From Edaphochlamys debaryana (Eukaryota; Chlorophyta; Chlorophyceae; Chlamydomonadales): DNA of 64,000 bases. The stretch is from positions 372,001-436,000 of the forward strand of contig JAEHOE010000055.1 in the NCBI GenBank assembly GCA_016858145.1. The letters run 5' to 3'. Below, piece by piece: positions 23,301-31,900 of this stretch. Every line of letters begins with the position of its first letter. Position 1 is the first letter of the stretch. The notes under the pieces were generated by a model that saw only the letters and a list, made by a program, of their open reading frames with translations, was not told the origin of the DNA and made no database searches. A program made the translations under genes and the position numbers.

Positions 23301-25673
23301 CTCACAGTCCGTATACCCTGGGAATTCCCCAATCAGAACCTCCTTCCGCTCTACCACTGAAGCCCTCAAGATCCTCCTGCGCCTTGACCGCAATCTCCGG
23401 TTGACCCACACCCTTTTACCCACACAACCACCCACCCGCCGGCAGGGGCATGAGGACCACCCATGAGCGTGTCCACCTCCCCACGCGCACCGAAACACAC
23501 ACAACCGCCCCCATCTTGTCCCCGTCCCCCCTCCCGCACCCACCCGCCGGCAGGGGCATGAGGACCACCCAGGGCTGCATGGGGCCGGCACCCAGGGGGT
23601 GGGACTCCAGGCCGTCCGTCAGGATCTGACAGGGGGAGAGTGGAAGGGTGGGTGGAGAAATGAGAGAAACGGGTTGACAGTACCGTACTGCGAAAGCCGT
23701 AGGGACCCATGTGCATTAGCCACGTGCAGAGCTGCATTTGGCGCTGCGACCCACATCAGTGTCGGACCCAGTCCGGAGCCGTACTGTACTGCCGCGAGCA
23801 GCTGCAAAGACGCTGCCATCGACGTTAGTCTTGGGTCGATGTTGTGAACAACGGAAGATTTGGTGCTCGCGCCAGGGCAAGCTACAGAGAACGCGCGCGG
23901 GGAGTCGCTGCACGCCGCGTTTGGCGGGTGGCGTGCTCCGTGGTGCGTTTGGCTTCATTCCTGTCGCGACTGTGCCGCCCAGCCGTCCATTTGCCCACGC
24001 CCAGACGCCTCAGCGTGGGGCATTCCCGCGGCATGGAGGACGCCAACACGCTGTACGGCGCTGCACGCGCGTGAGCACGTTGGGTGCCTTGAACGCCCTC
24101 GCCGCGCTGCCTTTGTGTGTGCGAGCTCCCCCGCATCACCAGCTCCCCCGCATGCACTGTAGAAGGCCTGGTTTGAGCTAAGGCCGACAGCCGAAAGAGT
24201 GCTGCATTTGTGTAAACCACACGCGAGCGGCGGTCAAGCTAGATAGGGCCAACGGCTGAAGGCGTGCTGAGCTGGGCTAAACGCCAAGCCACAACAAACA
24301 TACCGTCAGTTGCACGCCACACGTGGTTTTCACTCACGCTCAGGAGGAGGGCGAGCGTGCCCTTGGAGAGACGCATCGCCTCCGCCTCGGGCCCTGCCAC
24401 GTCCACGTCCCCCTCCCCGTCCGCCCCCCTCCCCGCCAGCCCCTCCAGCCAGGCGACCATGACGGAGGCGGCCGCGGGGGGAATGGTGGCCAGAGTGCCG
24501 CCTGGGGGGAGGGGGTTTGGGGTGATATCCAGCGGACGAAGGTAAGGTCTGGCCCCTGCGAAACGGTGTCTTGGGGGGCACAAGCGATACCCAAGTGTCA
24601 TGCCGTTCGCCCTCACGCCCACCCACCCAAGCCCTCAACCATGCAACCAACACCCACCCACCTAGCGTCATGATTGCGCTGGTCCGCTGTGGCCGCAGCA
24701 CCTCCCACCCCAGCGACCCAAACATGAGGGCAGCCACGGCCACAAGCCGGTCTGGGGGGAGGGGCGATCGGGAGGGGAACGGGGGGGGAACGAGGGGCCT
24801 GTAAGAGAAGGGCGACCGAGGCCCACCTGGGCTCTGGCGCTGGCAGTGCCCAGGTGCACATTGTACACTACCCCTGACCACCCTCTTTGCGCGCAGCCAT
24901 CCCATCTGGGTCGGGCGTGCCCCCCCCCTGCCCCAGATTCCCTCAGTTTCCCCACGAGCGCCCCAGGGACCCCACCCCCGGGGCCCCACCTGGGTTGGGT
25001 GTGCCCGGCAGCGGCAGCACGCTGGCGCCCACTCCGCACGCCCTCAGCCGCGCATCCAGGTCGTCAAACGCATCCGCAAGCCGCAGCTGCATTTGGCCCT
25101 GGGCATGGGCCATCAGCTTGTTTAACGGGTGTTGGCCCTCGTCGGCCTTTGACTTTTTGGCCTCCTTGTGGCGCCGCTGCTCCTCCTCAGCGACGCGCCT
25201 CTCCTGCCTGAGCGGGTTTGTGGGCAATGGGATTGGAGGATGAGGAAGGTTGGAGGGGCAGGGAGGGGAGGAGGGCCGTGGTGCGGGAGAGAGCAAGGGG
25301 TGTTGCACCCAGGTCTGGCGTTGGCAGTGGTAAGAACAAGCTCCACCTTTCGCGATCCTCATAGTCGCGGATGGCTGCAGCTAGAGCCCCAGCCCTGAGC
25401 GCCAGTCGCGCATCGCACACATGCACTTGCGCGCGTTCCGGCAGCCCTGGCTCCGCAGCCCATCCCGACCGAGCGGAGCCAGGCCCGGAAAGTCGCTCGG
25501 TCAGCTCGCAGGCCTCACCAGGCTTTGCGAAGCTCCTCCTGCTTTTCCGCCTCCCGCTCCAGCATCTGCCGCTCATACTCATCTGCCTTTGCAACGCCCC
25601 AGTTGTAGACCTGATAGCCTAGTGCAGCCGCGGCCACAGCGCCCCCGATCACGACCGGCGCCTGAGGCGGCAT
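17371..25673 (-). CDS. Paralogue B: inverted duplicate of paralogue A, 20 exons, 997 aa
   Basis: Same unrecognised membrane family as the gene at 1947-9945. Exons in transcription order: 25673-25519, 25207-24990, 24751-24662, 24501-24338, 23625-23544, 23025-22937, 22721-22662, 22486-22403, 22019-21894, 21630-21454, 21154-21083, 20710-20568, 20358-20280, 19949-19884, 19721-19566, 19327-19056, 18905-18814, 18643-18370, 18120-17950 and 17794-17371 (TAG). They total 998 codons and all phases join. Thirteen exons match paralogue A in exact length; the others differ by whole codons, or in exon 20 by a new tail. N-terminus: VVIGGAVAAAALGYQVYNW. The exon 15 membrane span is identical to that in A, and the Trp-rich exon 16 is nearly so. 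After the shared AADFASTAARLTAMR the C-termini are unrelated: B carries a Gly-rich linker and a strongly acidic Glu/Asp tail ending in Lys-Arg-Arg. Intron 4 holds a large inserted repeat. Function unknown. Confidence 0.8.
20098..20326 (-). repeat. Echo of the exon 13 donor edge, paralogue B
   Basis: The end of exon 13 (plus-strand coordinates about 20280-20326) has a diverged copy about 180 bp into intron 13 at 20098-20143. The copy still encodes a recognisable LPEEVVPAATNRA-like stretch and keeps the exon edge. Paralogue A has a shorter comparable echo at 7218-7245 after its exon 13. Confidence 0.7.
21300..21500 (-). repeat. Tandem echo unit of exon 10 donor edge with two GTGTGTATTGGCACGGTG cores
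   Basis: On the minus strand the exon 10 end and donor (plus 21447-21492) are followed by the core (plus 21399-21416). Next come a copy of the exon end (plus 21341-21387) and a second core (plus 21301-21318). The repeating unit is about 100 bp. It is the clearest example of the core and exon echo travelling together. Confidence 0.8.
23430..23571 (-). repeat. Perfect 34-bp echo of the exon 5 donor edge, paralogue B
   Basis: Plus-strand 23538-23571 (exon 5 end and donor) and 23430-23463 are identical over 34 bp and 108 bp apart. Between them lies the core, on the minus strand GTGTGTGTTTCGGTGCGCG (plus 23485-23503). The identity suggests recent origin or gene conversion. Confidence 0.85.
23796..24235 (+). 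repeat. Copy of the purF 5' leader inside intron 4 of paralogue B
   Basis: About 340-440 bp here match 28495-28912, directly upstream of purF. There are long identical blocks, for example around 23964-24105 against 28652-28793, and small indels. The copy is in + orientation, antisense to its host gene. A shorter decayed third copy of its end (CTGAAGGCGTGCTGAGCTGG region) follows at about 24243-24290. Confidence 0.85.
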
Positions 25674-26952
25674 GTTTTGCGAATGGGCGCGAAAGCGAGG
25701 AGTCGCCCCTACGCGGTGCTGTGGGGTCGCCGCATGGGCGTGCGGGCTTTATCGTGTGTCTGTCGTGTGGACGCGTTGTTTGTCGCGAGGACGTAGGTCA
25801 ACTGGGGATCCGGGGGCCGTCGAGGGTACGGGAGGGCACCCACAGGGCACCCGACAGCACGTGCACGTTTCCGTAGGGTCCACGAAGCACGGACCGCTGG
25901 GGCCCGGGTAGCTAGGTGCTAAGTGTGCGGCTGGGGTAGAGGCTGCCTGGGCTAAGGCCGGAGGGTAAAACCCACGGGGCCGTCGAGGGTACGGAGGACG
26001 TGGGAGGGCACCCGGCAGCACGTGCACGTTGGCCGCAGGGACCAGGGACCGCTGGGGAAGCCCGAAGAACGGGTGCTATACGGGGCTGGGGAGGAGGCTG
26101 CCTGGGCAAAGCAAAACGGAACTGCAGAAGGAACGCGGGCGCTAAGGTGAGGCTGGCACAGGCAGGCCGAGACCGGCCGGCGGCCGCCTATGATGCGGCA
26201 CTGCGGCAGCGCGGCCTGAGCTAACGTGGGATTGTGGGCCGCCTGCAGATGGTAAGCCAACTGAGGAGCAGGCTGCCGTCATCATGCAGCCACTGCGCGT
26301 TGCACTCGGGCCTTGTCAGCCGCCGTCAGCCACTCCGCCTGTGCCTGTCGCCTGGGCCCACCCTCAACTGTGGGGCTTTGCCCGCCTCCCCCACCCTCAA
26401 CTGTAGTTCCATGCTCCAATGCTCCAGCCAGGCGCCCAAGCCATTGCCTCGTCGACTAGGTGGTGAGACAGGTTGCCCACATCACCCAGCCACCAGCTAC
26501 CGTCAACCGTTGCGGCTGGTGGCAGGGGCCTATCCAAGCAGCCACCAGCTGCTGCCAACCTCACCAGCGGCTTATCTCCCGCGGGGCGTTGCCCCTCGGC
26601 CCTGGTGGACCCGCCTTGGCCCACCCCCATAAGCCCCTGCCGTTGTCCGACATCAAACCCCAGCGTCCGTGGCGTCTCTGTTCAATACCTTGCCGTGCTA
26701 CCGGTACCTCCTGCCGTGCTACCGGTACCTCCAGAGCGGCCGGATGCCACTGCAAGGCACACCGCCCACACGCCGCCCCGCCCCTGCACCACCCGTCACC
26801 GCAGCGCCCGGTGTCTCTCTGCCATTCCCCCTACCCTTCCACCACCTGCGCCGAAACCCATCCTTACTTCCGCGTCTTCGCATGAGACTCTGGCAAAGAC
26901 GCGCATGAGGGCCGGTGCGTTGACAGACACCTGAGACGCCTCCCGCGGTCGC
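25674..26952. other. Intergenic: upstream of paralogue B and downstream of the uS7-like gene
   Basis: Both flanking genes are on the minus strand. The stretch holds a two-copy tandem repeat (25806-26130) in the presumed promoter of paralogue B and a 20-bp direct duplication containing GCTACCGGTACCTCC at about 26692-26733. It was searched on the minus strand for the missing C-terminal half of uS7 without success. Confidence 0.5.
25806..26130. repeat. Two-copy tandem repeat of about 165 bp in the paralogue B promoter region
   Basis: Copy 1 begins near 25811 and copy 2 near 25977. Shared blocks include GGGCCGTCGAGGGTACGG, GGGAGGGCACCC, CAGCACGTGCACGTT, GACCGCTGGGG and GAGGCTGCCTGGGC. Each copy contains the palindrome GCACGTGC, which could act as an E-box or G-box type site. 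Confidence 0.75.
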
Positions 26953-27788
26953 CTACTTGACCTCCTCGAGGCTGCCCTTCTTGAGCTGCGCCTGCATGAC
27001 CCGCAGCGCGTCCGACACGATCTTACGCGCCGTGCCCTTCTTGCCCGACTTCGTCAGGCCGCCGATCAGCTTGTCAAAGACGAACCGAACCTCCGCCTCG
27101 TCCCAGTCTGACGTTGTCACGCCGCGGCTGGCGGCAGCGATGGCCGCCGGCGAGGATGTTGACGGCGCCAGCCCCCCCGTCGCCTCCGCTGCCTGATTAG
27201 CAGAAGCACGTTGAGGGGATAGCACGCGCCGGCCCCGCGGCGCCCTGCCGCTGGAAGCGGCCTCCTCGGCTTCAAGCTCGTCTGCGAGCTTGGCGCGTGC
27301 CTCTGGCGGGATGTCGCCCGACGGCTTGAAGAGCTGCCGCCCGCCCGCGACCGCTACGGCAGCAGCTTGCCCCGCTGCTGTGGGAGGCGATGGTGTGGAG
27401 GCTGAAGGAGCCGCCGTCACAGCGGCGCGGGCGGCAGCTGAGGTGGAGAAGGCCGCTGAGCTGGAGGGGGCAGCGGGGAGTCCCCCGCGTGGCGAGAGCG
27501 TGCTGAACGCTGGACTTCGGCAGGAGCAGCCGCCCGGCCGCGTGCTGCCGAACGAGCAGCAACCTGCTGACGAGCTAGAACTGCACGCCCCCGAGCACAG
27601 TGCGCCAGCAGACGCCCCAGGTAGCCCTGTGCGCGATGCCCGCAAAAGCAAGCAGGCTGTGAGCAGCGATGACAACGATGGCAAGTCCGATGCAAGGTAG
27701 AGGTATTACTCTCACCCTGCAACCCCGAGAGAGGGCGCAGCGCCGCGATGCTCCCGCGAAGCATCAGGCCGACGCCAGTGCTGAGCAT
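26953..27788 (-). CDS. Mitochondrial-type ribosomal protein uS7-like, truncated domain
   Basis: Exons are 27788-27716 and 27626-26953 (TAG), giving 248 aa. The N-terminus MLSTGVGLMLRGSIAALRPL is an amphipathic, Arg-containing presequence of mitochondrial type. A long Ser/Ala-rich, poorly conserved region follows. The last 50 residues contain FVFDKLIGGLTKSGKK, then GTARKIVSDALRVMQAQL, which match the first two helices of the uS7 domain (lead-in, DGKK turn, IVYxAL helix). The protein then stops at GSLEEVK. The rest of uS7, including the conserved NVRP and RVGG segments and the C-terminal RNA-binding helices, is absent. GAG-GTCAAG near the stop could be a splice donor, but no downstream exon with uS7 motifs was found before the next gene. 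It may be a split, truncated or misannotated-end gene. The role in the mitoribosome is inferred. Confidence 0.6.
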
Positions 27789-28924
27789 GCCGCCGAGAGC
27801 GTTCACGTCACAATCCTACCTAGATGATCAAAACTACTGTCCAATCGCGAGCGTCGGCTTGTGCAATGTGCCGGAGGAGTGTGTAAGCAGCTTTCTCTAC
27901 ACCATAGGCGTGAGGTTCTATGAATGTAGACATCAATATGAAGCGACATGCGAACGAGAGGCAGCGCGCACGCCCGATTGCAGGCACGCGGCGTGGCCCG
28001 AGTCTCCCCCCGTTCCCCCGGCACGTCTCCCGTCTACCTCCAACCCTCTCCCTTCGTTACCTGGTGACGCCCCCCTCTTCCCCCCGACCCTCCCGTCTCG
28101 ACAGCAGTGTCCCAGGCATCTCTGGCTTTCTGGCACTACACTTGGAGGGGCTTGGAGATGCGTACAGCGTCCTTGCGCGTGGGGCTCGCGCACAAGTGCA
28201 GGGGACAATGCTCCATACAGACGTATACAACGTGCGGCCCGTGCACAGAACCGGTCGTTGGTAAGGGCGTCAGGCGACCTTGAACGGGGCATGTGTGCAA
28301 TGTGGGGGCGTTACAAGCGAGTCGGTCCGGTCGGGCTAGTCCGGGGTCACAGCCCCTCCACTCCCGCGCCAACCACCTGTTGTAGTCCAAGCGGGTATGT
28401 GGGCCCCCGCAGTCCTTCAAAGTCACGTCTGGCCGACCTGTTGGTCGTCGATGGGTGTTGCACAACGGTTTGCAGGTTGCGCGTTGCAGCCCGTCAGCAG
28501 CTGCATTAGGCGCTACCGTTCACGTCAGTTGCAGGTCCATGCTGAAGAAAACGAGGTTGCGGTGCCTCGCGCCAGGGCATGTGAGAATGCGCGCGGGGTG
28601 TCGCTGCACGCCGCGTTTGGCGGGTGGTCGTGGGGCGTTTGGCTTCATTCCTGTCGCGACTGTGCCGCCCAGCCGTCCATTTGCCCACGCCCAGACGCCT
28701 CAGCGTGGGGCATTCCCGCGGCATGGAGGACGCCAACACGCTGTACGGCGCTGCACGCGCGTGAGCACGTTGGGTGCCTTGAACGCCTTCGCCGCGCTGC
28801 CTTTGTGTGCGAGCTCCCCCGCATCACCAGTGCACTGTAGAAGGCCTGTTTTGAGCTAAGGCCGACAGCCGAAAGCGTGCTGCATTTGTGTAAACCACAC
28901 GCGAGCGTCAAACGCTTTGCAGCC
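27789..28924. promoter_or_regulatory. Divergent promoter region between uS7-like gene and purF
   Basis: About 1.1 kb separates the two divergent starts. The purF-proximal 420 bp (28495-28912) are a repeat shared with intron 4 of paralogue B. No individual regulatory site can be named with support. Confidence 0.5.
28495..28912 (+). repeat. purF upstream region, direct repeat partner of 23796-24235
   Basis: This presumably includes the purF core promoter and 5' UTR, as it ends about 12 bp before the chosen purF ATG. It contains CAGCCGTCCATTTGCCCACG and GGCATGGAGGACGCCAACAC blocks shared with the intronic copy 4.7 kb away in the same orientation. Confidence 0.85.
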
Positions 28925-31900
28925 ATGATGCTCTCCGGCAAGTCTCTCGCTAAGGGCAGCGCCCAGCGGCGGTCAGCCGTCGAGGTGTCGGCTCGTGCCG
29001 GCACGACGACGGTCCGCATCGCTCGCACGGCTCCTGCCCCGAGCCACCTCGCAACGACCTTCTGCAACGCGGCTGCTCTAAAGGGCAAGATTGCCCTTGG
29101 CAATGCCCGGATGTCGCGCATCGTCGGAGGCGGGGCCAAGGCCTACAAGCGGTGCGATGGTCACGCCGCCAAGCTTAGCGTCGCATGCCGGGGCTTTTGC
29201 TGACCCGTTTGCTCTCTTCGCCCTGTCCCGCAGCGTCGCGCCGCGTATGTGCGGTATCATCAGTATCTTCAAGTACGAGGGCCAAGCCAACGTGGAGCTG
29301 TATGAGGGGCTGCTCATGCTGCAGCACCGCGGCCAGGACTCTGCGGGCATGGTGACCACCGACTGGCAGCGCTTCAAGGAGCATAAGGAGAACGGCCTCG
29401 TGAAGGACGTGTTCGGCAAGCAGGACCTCATGGACACGATGAGGGGTGGGTGGGGCTGGTGGGGTGCATGTGGGCCACATCCTCGGCCATGAGAGGCCCC
29501 ACCCACGCGCTAGGCCGCACCCTAGCCCCGTCCCTAGGCTCCCGTTCGGACAGTGAACGATCACCAGTGGATTAGGGAAGAGTTCGCGATAAGTTACGAG
29601 ACCTGTGACCGAAAAGAGGCATGTTGACGTGCCGGGGGTATGAACTAGGGTTTCGTCACACCCCCGCGCGCCGCCGTCCCCTTACCCGGCGATCTTGGCC
29701 GGCCCTTCCCACGGTGTGCGCAGCTCACGTTCCCAGGGAGTTGTTCTTGGCTGTGACAGGGGTAGGGGCCCACTCTCTTCCTCGAGTCTGGCCCTTGCCG
29801 ACCCCACTGTAGCAACCGGGGCATCCACGGGACAGCCCCCCGCGCTCCCTCCGCATCCACGTCCCGCCCCGCCTTGCCATGCCACCCACAACCCTTTGGC
29901 CCGTCGCCACCACACACGCATCACCCTTCAACCCTCGCCACCTGCCCTTCCCATCCTCCCGGCGCTGCCCTACCGTCTTCCGGCCTCCGCCTGCGCCCCG
30001 CCGCTCCCGCCCGCTAGTGCCCTCCCCCTCAATCCCCACGCCCCCCTCCCCTCCACCCCCCCCACTCCCCCGAACAGGCCACTGCGGCATCGCGCACGTG
30101 CGCTACCCCACCGCCGGCTCCTCCTCGGCGCAGGAGGCGCAGCCCTTCTTCGTCAACTCCCCGCTCGGCATCTACCTCATCCACAACGGCAACCTGACCA
30201 ACACCGACGAGCTGCGCGAGCTGCTCAACTCGTCCCGCTCCTTCTTCAACCGCCACCTCCGCACCGACTCGGACTCGGAGGTGCTGCTCAACATCCTGGC
30301 CGACGAGGTGCACCGCGCGCACCAGCGCTGCCTGCAGGTGGGGGCGTGGCGGGGGGGGGAAAGGGCGGGGGGGGGAGGGTGTGTGTGTGTGTGTTTTGCC
30401 GACGCGGCGGAGAAGGGAGGGTCGTCATCCTGGCGTCGGGGGGGAAGGGAGGGGCAGGGGCAGGGGGGGAGGCAGCACGGGGACGCCAGCGTGTAGGGCA
30501 GGCAACGGATGTGGGGCGGCGCGAGAGGGCCCGCGCAGCCCGCAGCGGCCAGAAGCCGGGTCGGCGAGACCCGGTGGGCATGGCAGGTCGTGGCGAGGCG
30601 AACCACAGCCGCGAGCACACGGAGAGGGCAGCAGAGCGTCTGCCGGAGCGCCTGGCTCGGATCGCACCGCGGCCCCTGTCTCTGCTGTCTGTCCTCAAAG
30701 GGGGGGTTAGGCGGCGCCCTGCGTTGCCCCGGCCCCCAGCACGCAGCACGCCGGGCACGCGCGGCGTGGCCCGCCCCCGTGGACCCATAATTGCCGGAGT
30801 ACGGGATCCGTGTGAGGAAAGCCTAGCAGCCTCGCCGATGCGGGGGGTCAGGGGTCGGGCCACTGGGTCGGGCCGGAATGGCCGGGGCGAACTTGGCAGC
30901 AGCAGTGGCCGGGGCTGCTGGGGCTCTTGCCGTGCCCTCCAGGCCAGCCCAGCCCGGGCCAGGACAGGCCAGCTCGCGGCATCCCTCGTGGCGCTCGGGG
31001 CTCGACGGCTGTTTGTGCAGCCAGAGCGCCATAGCGTCTCCCTCTCGCGGCGGTCGCATGCCCGACCCCTCTTGCCTCCGATCGGCCTTCCACCCACCCA
31101 GCCTCGGTTTCTGACCCCATCCCCATCCCCCCCCGCTTGCCTCCCTCCACCCCCCAGACCACGGGCTGCGACCCCAACAAGAACAAGGTCAACTTCCTGT
31201 TTGAGGCGGGCGAGATGACCATGCGCCTGCTCAAGGGCGCCTACTCGTGCCTGGCGCTGGTCAAGGGCGTGGGCATGGTGGGCTTCCGCGACCCCAACGG
31301 CATCCGGTGAGGGGCAGGGGGGAGGAGGCAAGAGGGGGGCGGGGGGGGTAGATAAGAGGGGAAAGGGGGGGAGGCGAGAGGGCGGGTACGAGTTCCCGGA
31401 GTCGGATTCTTCTGCCCCACATCCTCACTTGTCGGCTCTTCGCTCCCAAACGCCCACCACCCCCAGCCCCCTGGTCCTGGGCAAGCGCTCCTCGCCCCAC
31501 GGCCCATGGCCTCTGAGGACTGCGCCCCTCACACCGTGCCAAAACACACCCTCCCCCCCGTTTCCCCCCGTTTTCCCCCCCAGCCCCCTGGTCCTGGGCA
31601 AGCGCTCCTCGCCCCACGGCGACGAGTGGTGCATGGCCTCGGAGGACTGCGCGTTCGGGCCCATTGGCTTTGAGCGCGTGCGCGACGTGAACCCGGGCGA
31701 GATGGTGATCATCACGGAGGACGGCAAGCTCATCAGCAGGCAGTGCGCCCAGGTGGGCAGGATCGCCGTACAGATGCAGTCGTACAGATGCAGATACAGG
31801 GGATGCGGTGGTGGGGCTGGGGCTCGATGGGAGGGGTTTTGGCAGGGGGGACCGAGGAGATGTCGGTGCCAAGGGGGGCTGTGAGCTCGTTCGCCGGCAG

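Noticed and set aside
29695..31218. 507-codon open frame on the plus strand within purF
   Set aside because: It spans purF introns 2 and 3 and crosses exon 3 in a different frame. Composition is Pro/Arg/Ala noise typical of GC-rich introns.
30288..31331. 347-codon minus-strand open frame opposite purF
   Set aside because: Shadow of purF exons 3 and 4 and intron 3, with no recognisable sequence.
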